Part shown: in pieces, positions 18,449 to 28,242 of the stretch
How the letters are laid out: every line of letters starts with the position of its first letter
Position numbering within the stretch: the stretch's first letter is position 1
From: an uncultured Bacteroides sp.
GTDB lineage: Bacteria; Bacteroidota; Bacteroidia; Bacteroidales; Bacteroidaceae
DNA length: 64,000 nt
Assembly (NCBI GenBank): GCA_947074205.1
Contig: CAMTOQ010000013.1
Location: 1-64,000 of the forward strand
Direction: 5' to 3'
Translations under genes and position numbers: made by a program
The notes under the pieces: model-generated
Database searches by the model: none
The model's input: the letters and a program-made list of their open reading frames with translations, nothing else
Told to the model about the DNA's origin: nothing

Positions 18449-19981
18449 TTATTTTGTAAATGATGTGTAAATCACATTCAAGTCAAGTTTGTTGCCATTT
18501 AGGCCACCTTTTAGTTTGGCGTAACCTGGTCTCAAATCGTTTGTGATACCCACAATGTTGCTATTACTATCAAACACAAGACTCACTGGAATTACGGCTA
18601 CTTTATCCCACTGGGTAGCTTCCATCCATTGTTCGATGTTGGTAACAGGCTGTCCGTCTGCTCCTAATACGTTGCTGATCTTGCCAAAAGTATTTAGCTC
18701 GATTTCTGCTGCTTTCTTCTCTTCAAGACAAGTGCTCACAAGACGAGAAATATTCGAGAAAACATACTGATTGGTGTAAATCAGGTTTTGCTCCGTGATG
18801 TACGAAGTAACATTATCATTGATTTCGTTATTGATAAAGAAGTTCTCTCTATCTTTTTCTCTAACTAGCAATAGATAACTAGGCGCTGTCATTGGGAACG
18901 CATACTTGTTAACATCATTCGTTTGGTTGTAGTTTGTAAATGTTAGTTCTACAACGTTCAACGTATCTTGGCTCAATTCTTGTTCGAACTTCTCGAGAGG
19001 AATTGTAGCTTGAGTATAAATACCGGCAGGAGTCTTTAGATAAGTCCAATCAGTCTCTTCTACCTTTTGTTTGATCAAATCTTCGTCGCTTCTAAACGAG
19101 TTTGCTTGAATGATTTCTTTAGTAGCTACAAAAGAGCTCCACGAGTAAGCAGTAGAGTCGGTCACTTCGTCATGCTTTTTGTAGATTTCGCCACTGTCAC
19201 TATCACGTACATATACCTCGTAGATTACGTTAAGTTCAATCTCGGTGATATATAATACTGTACCGTCTCCATAATCGTTCTTTACGTAGATACCTTTGAA
19301 AAGATCCATAAAGTAAGGAGCAAAATCTTCGTTGTTAGCCTGACATTCGCGGCTTTTGTCGTAGATTCTTTGACCTAACGATTGAGGTAGGTTTACAATG
19401 ATCCAATCTCTTCCCCAAGCTTCGCGCAAAGAGTCGCTAACCGAAGGATCTTTAGCAGTATATGCTTTTCTTCCTAGTAGGTCGGCCGAATTGTAATAAT
19501 CTTTAGGATTGATGCTTGTATAGTAAGCTTCTTCTTTGTTAAGCTTTGTGTCTAGTTCGTAAACACTAAGACGAGAAGGAGCCAAAGAGTCGCCAAAATA
19601 GCTAGTATACCACAAACGAAGTTCTGTGCGATAGATCTCATTCGACGTCATCAGCGCCTTTGGGTTCGCTAGATCTGCTTCATTATTAGTGTCGCAGTAG
19701 GCTGGAAATTCAAAACCCTCATAGCAGTGCATTTGTGCTAGAAAGCCAGCTTCAAAGAAACCGAAATTAGGATCGGTGAATTTACCTAAATAACCTACGC
19801 TGGTTTTTGCGAATACGTCTTCGGCCAGTTTTGATTGAGTTGTGACCTCGAAAGTGGTAGACTTACCATTTATATTCTGATCGCTACCTGGAAACATATC
19901 CAGACCTAATGCTCCTGTGTTGTCATCGCATCCGATGAAGGCAAGAGTTACGAGAGCTAACAACAGATATTTTACTTTCAT
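18449..19981 (-). CDS. DUF4270-like lipoprotein
   Basis: Lipobox LVTLAFIGCDDNTGALGLDMFPG and overall pattern recalled from DUF4270 proteins. Confidence 0.75.
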   Translation of the reverse strand: MKVKYLLLALVTLAFIGCDDNTGALGLDMFPGSDQNINGKSTTFEVTTQSKLAEDVFAKTSVGYLGKFTDPNFGFFEAGFLAQMHCYEGFEFPAYCDTNNEADLANPKALMTSNEIYRTELRLWYTSYFGDSLAPSRLSVYELDTKLNKEEAYYTSINPKDYYNSADLLGRKAYTAKDPSVSDSLREAWGRDWIIVNLPQSLGQRIYDKSRECQANNEDFAPYFMDLFKGIYVKNDYGDGTVLYITEIELNVIYEVYVRDSDSGEIYKKHDEVTDSTAYSWSSFVATKEIIQANSFRSDEDLIKQKVEETDWTYLKTPAGIYTQATIPLEKFEQELSQDTLNVVELTFTNYNQTNDVNKYAFPMTAPSYLLLVREKDRENFFINNEINDNVTSYITEQNLIYTNQYVFSNISRLVSTCLEEKKAAEIELNTFGKISNVLGADGQPVTNIEQWMEATQWDKVAVIPVSLVFDSNSNIVGITNDLRPGYAKLKGGLNGNKLDLNVIYTSFTK

Positions 19982-20002
19982 GATTGTGGTTCTATGAGTT
20001 TA

Positions 20003-20824
20003 TTATTTAGCGTTAGCCCATACTTCGTCGTAGAAGTTGTTGCAGGCGTTTGCATAATCGTCAGTAGCTGGATAGTCCAAAACTAGTTTGCCCGATTCGC
20101 GAGCGTAATCCATAATTTCAGCATTTACAGTAGGGCTGTTTTGAATTACACCGTCAGAGTATTGGATAGCCAATTTGCAAAGTTCTTTATAATCAACCGG
20201 GTTGTTAACCGATTCTACATCTTTCTTTGTAATTCCTTTTAGCATCAATTTCGAAGTGAAATCTTCGCTGAATGGAGTTTGAAACTCATCGTCATATACC
20301 GAGAATACTACTTTAGCATCACGGAAAGATGGTTCGTCTTTATACGCTTGTTTGATGTATAGAGGTGCAAGAGCAGTCATCCAGCCGTGGCAGTGGATTA
20401 CATCTGGGCACCAACGAAGTTTTTTTACAGTTTCTAGTACGCCGCGAGCATAGAAAATGGCACGCGCATCATTGTCTGCGTAGTCAATGCCATTCTCGTC
20501 GCATTTTTGCAGACGGTTTTGGAAGTAATCGTCATTGTCGATGAAGTACACCTGCATGCGAGCAGCTTGAATAGAAGCAACTTTGATGATGAGTGGGTGG
20601 TCTGTGTCGTCAATGATGAGGTTCATTCCCGAAAGTCGAATCACTTCATGGAGCTGATTTCTGCGTTCGTTGATGTTACCCCACTTGGGTGTGAAAGTTC
20701 TGATTTCTCTTCCTTTTTCCTGGATGGCCTGAGGTAGGTTTCTACCGATAAGGGACATTTCGTTTTCAGGTACGTATGGAGTAATCTCTTGTGTGATAAA
20801 TAAAACCTTATTCGCTTTTGTCAT
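20003..20824 (-). CDS. Glycogen/starch synthase-like protein, N-terminal GT5-type domain only
   Basis: KVLFITQEITPYVPENEMSLIGRNLPQAIQEKGREIRTFTPKWGNINERRNQLHEVIRLSG, DVIHCHGWMTALAPLYIK. CAAAGATA (20855-20862, minus-strand TATCTTTG) supports the start at 20824. Confidence 0.85.
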   Translation of the reverse strand: MTKANKVLFITQEITPYVPENEMSLIGRNLPQAIQEKGREIRTFTPKWGNINERRNQLHEVIRLSGMNLIIDDTDHPLIIKVASIQAARMQVYFIDNDDYFQNRLQKCDENGIDYADNDARAIFYARGVLETVKKLRWCPDVIHCHGWMTALAPLYIKQAYKDEPSFRDAKVVFSVYDDEFQTPFSEDFTSKLMLKGITKKDVESVNNPVDYKELCKLAIQYSDGVIQNSPTVNAEIMDYARESGKLVLDYPATDDYANACNNFYDEVWANAK

Positions 20825-21024
20825 AATAGCAATTCTTCTCGAGTAAATACCATGCAAAGATATAAAAAAAAGATGCCATATAAGCAATGAAACGGCTTTA
20901 ATAAAATCTTATGAATTGTTAACCGCTTGAAAATCAGCGCTGCCCTTGAAATCTTGTTTTAATTGGCTTAACGATTAAGAGTTATAATTAATTGAAATCT
21001 CTTCGTTATCTGATAATTATACTT

Positions 21025-21032
21025 TAATTTTG
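21025..21032 (+). promoter_or_regulatory. Bacteroidetes -7 element TAATTTTG upstream of panC
   Basis: Exact TAnnTTTG 39 nt upstream of the panC ATG. Confidence 0.55.
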
Positions 21033-21070
21033 CGCCGTTTCTACTATCCGCAGAATTAATTTAAAACAGA

Positions 21071-21919
21071 ATGAAAGTAGTATTTACGGTAAAAGATTTG
21101 CAGGATGCACTTGCCGAACAACGAGCTCTAAACAAAACTATTGGTTTTGTGCCTACTATGGGAGCTTTGCACAAAGGACACGCTTCGCTTGTTAAGCGTA
21201 GTGTTGATGAAAATGATGTAACTGTGGTTTCAGTTTTTGTCAACCCAACACAATTCAATGATTCAACCGATTTGGATAAATATCCACGAACACTAGAGGC
21301 CGATTGTGAACTTCTTGGCGATTGTGGAGCTTCTATAGTTTTTGCACCTTCTGTAGGTGAGGTTTACCCAGAGCCTGATACTCGCGAATTTAGCTATGCA
21401 CCTATCGATACAGTGATGGAGGGTAAGTTTCGCCCGGGACACTTCAATGGTGTATGCCAGGTGGTGAGCAAACTTTTTAACATGGTGCAACCTACCAGAG
21501 CTTATTTTGGGGAGAAAGATTTTCAACAATTGGCGGTGATTCGTGCCATGAATGCCGATCAAAAGTTTGGCATTGATATTGTAGGTTGTCCTATTGTTCG
21601 CGAAGACGATGGCTTAGCTATGAGTAGTCGCAACACACGTTTGTCAGTGGAGGAGCGCAAAAATGCATTAAATATATCTAGAACCTTATTTAAAAGTCGT
21701 ACTTTTGCAGCAGATAATACTGTGGCAGAGACAATTGCTAAGGTCGCAGAGTGGATTAATGCTACCCCTGGACTAGAACTGGAATACTTTGAAATAGTAG
21801 ATGGCGACACATTGCAGCCTGTTGAAGATTGGAACGAAAGTCCCTATATCGTAGGTTGTATTACAGTGTTTTGCGGCCCCGTTCGCTTGATAGATAATAT
21901 TGTATATAAAGAACTATAA
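21071..21919 (+). CDS. panC: Pantoate-beta-alanine ligase
   Basis: [60 protein letters not shown]. Confidence 0.97.
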   Translation: MKVVFTVKDLQDALAEQRALNKTIGFVPTMGALHKGHASLVKRSVDENDVTVVSVFVNPTQFNDSTDLDKYPRTLEADCELLGDCGASIVFAPSVGEVYPEPDTREFSYAPIDTVMEGKFRPGHFNGVCQVVSKLFNMVQPTRAYFGEKDFQQLAVIRAMNADQKFGIDIVGCPIVREDDGLAMSSRNTRLSVEERKNALNISRTLFKSRTFAADNTVAETIAKVAEWINATPGLELEYFEIVDGDTLQPVEDWNESPYIVGCITVFCGPVRLIDNIVYKEL

Positions 21920-21946
21920 TAACATTACCCCTAAGACCAAATCCTT

Positions 21947-22297
21947 ATGATGATTGAAGTGTTGAAATCAAAAATTCATTGTGCCCGTGTGACAGAAGCT
22001 AACTTGAACTATATGGGTAGCATAACTGTTGATGAAGATTTGCTGGATGCGGCCAACATGATTGCAGGCGAGAAAGTTCACATTGTTGACAACAACAATG
22101 GCGAGCGCTTCGAAACTTACATTATTAAAGGTGAACGTGGCTCAGGCAAAATCTGCCTAAATGGAGCTGCTGCCCGTAAAGTGCAACCCGGCGATATTGT
22201 AATTATCATGTCTTATGCAATGATGGACTTTGAAGATGCGAAGAGTTTTAAACCCTCTCTCGTATTCCCCGATCCGCAAACCAATTCTTTGGTATAA
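21947..22297 (+). CDS. panD: Aspartate 1-decarboxylase
   Basis: MLKSKIH-like N-terminus, [12 protein letters not shown] (GS processing site), [29 protein letters not shown]. Confidence 0.96.
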   Translation: MMIEVLKSKIHCARVTEANLNYMGSITVDEDLLDAANMIAGEKVHIVDNNNGERFETYIIKGERGSGKICLNGAAARKVQPGDIVIIMSYAMMDFEDAKSFKPSLVFPDPQTNSLV

Positions 22298-22323
22298 GCA
22301 ACATACCAAATGAGATATAAAAA

Positions 22324-22367
22324 AGAAGCCTTGGCGATTGAGATAAATCACCAAGGCTTCTTTTTTT
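22324..22367. terminator. Bidirectional intrinsic terminator between panD and the convergent Nfn-like gene
   Basis: AGAAGCCTTGG (22324-22334) / CCAAGGCTTCT (22351-22361) followed by T-run; A-run on the other side. Confidence 0.85.
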
Positions 22368-22388
22368 GCTTTTAGCTGAAGGGGAGTT

Positions 22389-24680
22389 TTATTCCCCTTT
22401 CAGTTGTTTGTGCATAGCTGCGGCAGCATTGCGTCCGTCGCCCATTGCAAGAATCACTGTAGCTCCACCGCGAACGATGTCACCCCCTGCATAGATGGTA
22501 GGGATGCTGGTTTGCATGTGCTCGTCTACATTTACAGTGCCTCTGCGACCTGTTTCAAGACCGGGGATAGACTGTGGCACAATAGGGTTGGGCGATACTC
22601 CCACGCTGACGATGGCCATATCGATGTCGATAGTCTCTGTAGCGCCTTCGATAGCGATAGGCGAACGACGTCCCGACGCATCGGGTTCACCCAATTCCAT
22701 CTTTTGCAACACCATCTGTTTCACATGTCCTTTTTCGTTGGCTATGTATTCGATAGGGTTGTGTAGTGTCATAAACTCTACGCCCTCTTCTTTAGCGTGT
22801 TTGATCTCTTCGAGACGCGCAGGCATCTCTTCTTCCGAGCGGCGATAGATAATCATGGCACGTTCGGCGCCAAGGCGACGAGCAGTACGCACGGCATCCA
22901 TAGCAGTGTTACCACCACCGATGATAGCTACGTGTTTGCCGAAGAACACAGGAGTGTCTGATTCGGGGTTCGAAGCATCCATCAAGTTAACGCGTGTCAG
23001 GTATTCATTAGCCGATAGCACGTTGATAGAGTTTTCTCCGGGAATATTCATAAAGTTGGGTAGACCTGCGCCCGATGCGATGAAGATGCCTTTGTAGCCC
23101 TCTTCTTTTAGCTGTTCAGTAGTGATCGTCTTGCCTACGATGCAGTCTTTCACGAAGTGAACACCCATCTTCGATAGGTTTTCGATCTCCACGTCAACAA
23201 TCTTGTTGGGTAGACGGAATTCTGGAATACCATATTTCAATACACCACCAATCTCGTGAAGAGCTTCGAATACAGTGACATCATAGCCATACTTTACCAT
23301 ATCTCCGGCAAATGCCAATCCGGCAGGACCTGAACCTACAACAGCTACCTTTACCCCATTTCTATGTTTGATCTCGGGCACGCTGATCTGGTTAGTTTCA
23401 CGTTCGTAGTCGGCAGCAAAGCGTTCTAGGTAACCGATAGCTACCGATTCCTCTTTCATTTTGAGGTGGATACATTTCGATTCGCACTGCTTTTCTTGCG
23501 GACAAACACGGCCACATACTGCAGGAAGTGCACTCGTTTGTTTCAACACACGAGCCGCTTCTATGATCTCGCCACGTTCGATGTTCTTAACAAAAGCAGG
23601 GATATTGATGCTCACGGGGCAACCGGTGATACAAGTAGGGTTGGCACAGTCCAAGCAGCGTTTTGCTTCGGTCATGGCCTGTTCTAGTGTAAGACCTTGG
23701 TTTACCTCTTCTTTTAGTTGGTGCGAGCGATACTCGGCATCAAGTTCGGGCATCTTTGCACGTGGAATAGAGGTGCGCTCTTTTGGCTTCATCGCTTTGC
23801 GAAGCTCTACACGCCATTCTGCATCGCGGCCTTTGCCAGGAGTTTCAGTTGTAACGTGACTTAGTTGATCGAGCTTTTGCATCTCCTCTTTTTCCTCATC
23901 TTTGAATGCACCCATGCGTTTCAACATTTCGTCAAAATCCACTAGGTGGCCGTCAAACTCAGGACCATCTACGCATACAAACTTGGTCTTACCGCCAATT
24001 GAGATACGGCAAGCGCCACACATACCTGTGCCGTCTACCATTATCGTATTGAGCGAAACCTCAGTTGGTACCTCATATTTCTTAGTTAGTAAGCAAACAA
24101 ACTTCATCATAATGGCAGGGCCAATAGCGAAACATTTGTTCACTGTTTCGCGGTTGATCACCATTTCCACACCTTCGGTGACTAGACCTTTATTGCCATA
24201 CGAGCCATCATCTGTCATTACGATTACTTCGTCAGAGGCTGCACGTATTTCGTCTTCTAGGATCACCAACTCTTTTGTGCGTCCGGCCAATACCGAAACT
24301 ACTTTGTTGCCCGCAGCTTTTAGAGCTTGTACGATGGGCAACATAGGTGCAATACCTACACCACCGGCTGCACAGACCACGGTGCCGAAGTTTTCGATAT
24401 GTGTAGCTTGTCCCAATGGGCCTACAACATCATTGATATATTCGCCTTCGTTGAGTTGACACAAACGGGCAGATGATAGACCTACCGCTTGCACCACAAG
24501 AGTGATGGTACCTTTTTTAAAATTAGATTCGGCAATGGTAAGAGGCACACGTTCGCCTTTTTCTCCAACACGAACGATTACGAAATGGCCGGCTTTGCGC
24601 GCTTTGGCAATGAGTGGTGCCTCTACTTCTAGTTTAAACACCTTTTCAGAGAGTTGTTCTTTGCTTACAATCTTGTTCAT
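22389..24680 (-). CDS. Fused NfnA-like ferredoxin-NADP reductase subunit / NADPH-dependent glutamate synthase small-subunit-like (NfnB-like) protein
   Basis: N-terminal FAD/NAD domain with CGACRISIGGKTKFVCVDGPEF; C-terminal CLDCANPTCITGCP, CGRVCPQEKQCESKC, VVGSGPAGLAFAGDM, GGGNTAMDAVRTA. Confidence 0.9.
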   Translation of the reverse strand: MNKIVSKEQLSEKVFKLEVEAPLIAKARKAGHFVIVRVGEKGERVPLTIAESNFKKGTITLVVQAVGLSSARLCQLNEGEYINDVVGPLGQATHIENFGTVVCAAGGVGIAPMLPIVQALKAAGNKVVSVLAGRTKELVILEDEIRAASDEVIVMTDDGSYGNKGLVTEGVEMVINRETVNKCFAIGPAIMMKFVCLLTKKYEVPTEVSLNTIMVDGTGMCGACRISIGGKTKFVCVDGPEFDGHLVDFDEMLKRMGAFKDEEKEEMQKLDQLSHVTTETPGKGRDAEWRVELRKAMKPKERTSIPRAKMPELDAEYRSHQLKEEVNQGLTLEQAMTEAKRCLDCANPTCITGCPVSINIPAFVKNIERGEIIEAARVLKQTSALPAVCGRVCPQEKQCESKCIHLKMKEESVAIGYLERFAADYERETNQISVPEIKHRNGVKVAVVGSGPAGLAFAGDMVKYGYDVTVFEALHEIGGVLKYGIPEFRLPNKIVDVEIENLSKMGVHFVKDCIVGKTITTEQLKEEGYKGIFIASGAGLPNFMNIPGENSINVLSANEYLTRVNLMDASNPESDTPVFFGKHVAIIGGGNTAMDAVRTARRLGAERAMIIYRRSEEEMPARLEEIKHAKEEGVEFMTLHNPIEYIANEKGHVKQMVLQKMELGEPDASGRRSPIAIEGATETIDIDMAIVSVGVSPNPIVPQSIPGLETGRRGTVNVDEHMQTSIPTIYAGGDIVRGGATVILAMGDGRNAAAAMHKQLKGE

Positions 24681-24707
24681 TTTTCTCTTTCTCTTTTTTT
24701 GTAGCAA

Positions 24708-24759
24708 ACAGCCGGATAAGCCACGCAGTAGGTTGACTGGTTGTGGCTTGCCCGGCTGT
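24708..24759 (-). other. Long intergenic hairpin between serS and the Nfn-like gene
   Basis: ACAGCCGGATAAGCCAC (24708-24724) versus GTGGCTTGCCCGGCTGT (24743-24759); 15/17 complementary positions. Confidence 0.7.
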
Positions 24760-24788
24760 ATAGTATTTATAGGTTGTTATTCTAATGT

Positions 24789-26063
24789 TTAGTCGATCAT
24801 CTCAAATCCACAGAAAGGCACAAGCGCCTTTGGTATACGAATACCTTCGGGAGTTTGATTGTTTTCGAGCAATGCAGCAACTATACGTGGCAAGGCCAAG
24901 GCTGAACCGTTGAGTGTGTGACACAATTCGGTTTTCTTTTCGGCCGAACGGTAACGGCACTTCAAGCGGTTGGCTTGGTAAGAGTCGAAGTTTGATACCG
25001 AGCTTACCTCTAACCAGCGTTTTTGAGCTTCTGAATATACTTCGAAGTCATAGCAAAGTGCAGCAGTAAAGCTCATGTCGCCACCGCAAAGTTGCAAGAT
25101 GCGATAAGGAAGTTCTAGTTTGATGAGTAGATTTTCTACATGGTCCAACATCTCTTTGTGCGACTCTTTAGAGTGCTCTGGTTTGTCGATACGTACAATT
25201 TCTACTTTCGAGAATTCGTGAAGACGGTTCAAACCACGTACATCTTTGCCGTACGAACCTGCTTCGCGACGGAAGCATTGTGTATAAGCACAGTTCATGA
25301 TAGGCAATTGCTTCTCGTCAAGAATCACATCACGGTAGATGTTTGTCACAGGCACCTCAGCAGTTGGAATCAAGTATAGATCATCCAATTGGCAGTGGTA
25401 CATCTGACCCTCTTTGTCAGGGAGCTGACCTGTACCGTAGCCCGAAGCTGCATTAACCACTGTTGGAGGCATGATTTCGGTATAGCCAGCTTTGCTTGCT
25501 TCCGAAAGGAAGAAGTTAATCAAAGCGCGTTGCAATTGAGCACCTTTGCCTTTGTAAACGGGGAAACCTGCACCAGTGATTTTCACACCTAGGTCGAAGT
25601 CGATCAAGTCATATTTCTTAGCCAAATCCCAGTGAGGAAGCGCGTCAGTAGGTAGTTCGGTTTGGTTGCCACCGGTTTTCACTACCACATTATCATCGGC
25701 ACCAAAGCCTTCGGGTACATCGCTGTAAGGAAGGTTAGGGATGGTATAGAGCACATTTTGCAAATCTTCCGAAGCAGCATCCATTTCGGCTTGAAGAGCC
25801 TTGTTGGTTTCTTTCAATTCGGCTACGCGGTTGCGAGCAGCTTCGGCTTCTTCTTTCTTACCTTCTTTCATCAACATACCGATTGTCTTCGACAACGAGT
25901 TGACTTCAGCCAGATTTTTATCTAATACGTTTTGTGTAGAGCGACGTTTGTCGTTGAATGCAATCACTTGGTCGATTGCCTCTTTAGCGCCTTTGAAATG
26001 TTTCTTTTCCAAAGCCTGAATCACCTGATCGGTGTTTTCAGTAATCTGTTTTATGGTAAGCAT
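24789..26063 (-). CDS. serS: Serine-tRNA ligase
   Basis: Coiled-coil N-terminus; TAEVPVTNIYRD, CFRREAGSYGKDVRGLNRLHEFSKVE, LNGSALALPRIVAALLEN. Confidence 0.97.
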   Translation of the reverse strand: MLTIKQITENTDQVIQALEKKHFKGAKEAIDQVIAFNDKRRSTQNVLDKNLAEVNSLSKTIGMLMKEGKKEEAEAARNRVAELKETNKALQAEMDAASEDLQNVLYTIPNLPYSDVPEGFGADDNVVVKTGGNQTELPTDALPHWDLAKKYDLIDFDLGVKITGAGFPVYKGKGAQLQRALINFFLSEASKAGYTEIMPPTVVNAASGYGTGQLPDKEGQMYHCQLDDLYLIPTAEVPVTNIYRDVILDEKQLPIMNCAYTQCFRREAGSYGKDVRGLNRLHEFSKVEIVRIDKPEHSKESHKEMLDHVENLLIKLELPYRILQLCGGDMSFTAALCYDFEVYSEAQKRWLEVSSVSNFDSYQANRLKCRYRSAEKKTELCHTLNGSALALPRIVAALLENNQTPEGIRIPKALVPFCGFEMID

Positions 26064-26194
26064 ATCTTAATGAGTTATATAATTCCTTGAAATTTAAGTA
26101 TGCAAAGATAAGGACTTCATTTACAAATTACTACTTATATGCTACAATTTGTCTGCTAAAAACGTGTTTACTATGGGTTTGGGGGTACTTTTTG

Positions 26195-26240
26195 GTACAA
26201 AAAAACGGGTTGAAAACCTAGTTTGGTTCTCAACCCGTTT
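26195..26240 (-). terminator. Intrinsic terminator downstream of rpmA (minus strand)
   Basis: AAACGGGTTGAAAACC (26203-26218) / GGTTCTCAACCCGTTT (26225-26240), minus-strand T-run. Confidence 0.8.
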
Positions 26241-26264
26241 ATACTATCGTTTAGGAGTGTATCC

Positions 26265-26522
26265 TTATGCGTTAGGAAGGATAGAAACAATACGTTTGTC
26301 TGCCTTACCTACTTTGAATGATACAGTACCATCTACTAGTGCGAAAAGAGTGTGGTCTTTACCCATACCCATGTTTTCACCTGGGTGGAATTCAGTACCT
26401 CTTTGGCGAATGATGATGTTTCCTGCTTTGCAAACTTCGCCACCAAATATCTTAACGCCTAATCTTTTACTTGCTGATTCGCGGCCGTTCTTAGAACTAC
26501 CGACACCTTTTTTATGTGCCAT
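26265..26522 (-). CDS. rpmA: 50S ribosomal protein L27
   Basis: [24 protein letters not shown]...[25 protein letters not shown]. Confidence 0.98.
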   Translation of the reverse strand: MAHKKGVGSSKNGRESASKRLGVKIFGGEVCKAGNIIIRQRGTEFHPGENMGMGKDHTLFALVDGTVSFKVGKADKRIVSILPNA

Positions 26523-26543
26523 TTCGTTTTACTTTTTAAATGA

Positions 26544-26861
26544 TTAAGCTACTACTTCCTTGATTGTTAACTCAGTAAATTGTTGACGGTGACCGTTCAA
26601 TTTGCGGTGACCTTTTCTTCTTTTCTTGTGGAAGATAAGAACTTTGTCGCCTTTTACAAGGTGTGATACTACTTCGCAAACCACTTTAGCACCTTCTACT
26701 GTAGGAGCACCAACAGTGATTGCACCGTTGTTGTCTACCAAAAGAACTTTGTCGAATTCTACAGTTGCACCATTCTCAGAGTTTTGGATGTGGTGAACGA
26801 ATAGTTTTTTGCCAGCTTCAGCTTTGAATTGCTGACCATTGATTTCTACAATTGCGTACAT
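26544..26861 (-). CDS. rplU: 50S ribosomal protein L21
   Basis: [22 protein letters not shown]...[22 protein letters not shown]; start corrected to 26861. Confidence 0.97.
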   Translation of the reverse strand: MYAIVEINGQQFKAEAGKKLFVHHIQNSENGATVEFDKVLLVDNNGAITVGAPTVEGAKVVCEVVSHLVKGDKVLIFHKKRRKGHRKLNGHRQQFTELTIKEVVA

Positions 26862-26951
26862 CTTATATATGTATCTATAAGTTAGCTCCGGCGGGTGGTT
26901 TCTAATCACTTAGAAAGCTCTTTATCGAACCCGTTGCGGAATAATCGGGCA

Positions 26952-26983
26952 CAAAATTACTGTTTTCTTTATAATCAAACAAA
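26952..26983 (-). promoter_or_regulatory. Promoter of rplU-rpmA (minus strand: TTTG - 20 bp - TAATTTTG)
   Basis: Minus-strand TAATTTTG (plus CAAAATTA 26952-26959) with TTTG (plus CAAA 26980-26983). Confidence 0.65.
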
Positions 26984-27115
26984 TTTTTGGCTATTTATTG
27001 TACTGATAATTAGCATTTGAAGTCGATTTTAACGTAACGAAGCAAAATGAAATGCACCGTAGCTATTCTAACCCAATATTGTGGTTGTTTCTCCTTCGGA
27101 AATACACTCTTTCTT

Positions 27116-27208
27116 ACCCGCTTGGTGGCAAGGGCTACTCAGCTTGGTGGCAAGGGCTTGCCACCACGGTAGGCATGGGAGGTCACCACGGTGACAAGCC
27201 CTTGCTAT
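27116..27208. repeat. Copy B of the dispersed mosaic palindromic intergenic repeat
   Basis: Contains CTTGGTGGCAAGGGCTACTCA, CTTGGTGGCAAGGGCTTGCCACCACGG and GGTCACCACGGTGACAAGCCCTTG. Perfect 9-bp-arm palindrome GGTGGCAAG-GG-CTTGCCACC at 27146-27165. Confidence 0.75.
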
Positions 27209-27215
27209 GTTTTCG

Positions 27216-28124
27216 CTATTTTTTAACTGCAATATCGGCCCGCGATTTACTTTGCGTCACGATGTATACCCCTATGAAAACCAGAGCGATAGCTAGACCT
27301 TTGGGCCAGTCGAATACACCTACCCCGATGGCCACAGCTGCAATGGAGGCCACTATAGGTTGCATGTAGTTGTACATGCTCACTACGGTTGGGCGCATCA
27401 GCCTTTGTGCAGTCATTATGCAGATGTAAGCCAAGAAACTACCGCAGAGCACCACATAAAGCACTTCGCCTATTGCGGTAAAGGGGACATTGCTCCACTG
27501 CAAAGTCACAATATCGCCCATCGAGAAGGGTAGGTATACTATAGAGGCATAGAGAAACATCCACTTGTTGAGTGTCACCGGCGAATAGCGCTGAGTGAGA
27601 CTTTTGAACACAGTGAGATAGATTGAGAAACTGAATTGTGCAACGAGCACTAGCAAGTCGCCAAGGATGTGGCCGGATGCTCCCGAACTGCCCCCAGTGC
27701 TATTCAGAATCAGAATCAATGCTCCACTGGCTCCTACTATGATACCGATAATCTTTTTGCCCGATATCGGTTCTTTAAGATAGAATGCAGCTACTATCAT
27801 GGTGATGATAGGCAGGGTAGTAGTGATGATCGATGCATTGATGGGTGAAGTCAAAGAAAGCCCGAAGATAAAAGTTCCTTGATTGAAAATCAGTGCAAAA
27901 AACGAAGCTACGAAGATGCGGATACGATCTTTTCGCTCAATCTGCTCATGTTTGGTGAAAATGGAAAGTACCCAAAATGCCACACAAGCACCCACCATAC
28001 GAAACGAAGTGAGCATAATGGGGGTGAAAAACACTAGTGCCGATTTTCCGATGGGAGACATCAATCCCCACATCATATTGGCAGAAAGGGCGCAAAGATG
28101 CCCACGTATATTCTTATCGGCCAT
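27216..28124 (-). CDS. EamA/DMT-family transporter
   Basis: Ten hydrophobic segments in two repeats; LCALSANMMWGLMSPIGK, YLKEPISGKKIIGIIVGASGALILI. Confidence 0.9.
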   Translation of the reverse strand: MADKNIRGHLCALSANMMWGLMSPIGKSALVFFTPIMLTSFRMVGACVAFWVLSIFTKHEQIERKDRIRIFVASFFALIFNQGTFIFGLSLTSPINASIITTTLPIITMIVAAFYLKEPISGKKIIGIIVGASGALILILNSTGGSSGASGHILGDLLVLVAQFSFSIYLTVFKSLTQRYSPVTLNKWMFLYASIVYLPFSMGDIVTLQWSNVPFTAIGEVLYVVLCGSFLAYICIMTAQRLMRPTVVSMYNYMQPIVASIAAVAIGVGVFDWPKGLAIALVFIGVYIVTQSKSRADIAVKK

Positions 28125-28184
28125 AGTCGATGGTCTTTTTATTAATTCGTGAGCAAAGGTAGGAAATAATCATATAGAAGAGTA

Positions 28185-28215
28185 CGAAAAAGCCATGACT
28201 TGTTGGCCATGGCTT
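28185..28215 (-). terminator. Intrinsic terminator at the end of the galactan locus (minus strand)
   Basis: AAGCCATG (28190-28197) / CATGGCTT (28208-28215) with minus-strand T-run. Confidence 0.7.
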
Positions 28216-28242
28216 CTCTAAGAAATATTATTGTGGATAGAC

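Noticed and set aside
23902-24459. 185-aa plus-strand ORF antisense to the Nfn-like gene
   Set aside because: Lies entirely within a convincing minus-strand gene; low-complexity Ser/Thr/Pro composition is a codon-bias artefact.
26149-26547. 132-aa plus-strand ORF over rpmA
   Set aside because: Antisense to L27 and its terminator; no homology-like pattern.
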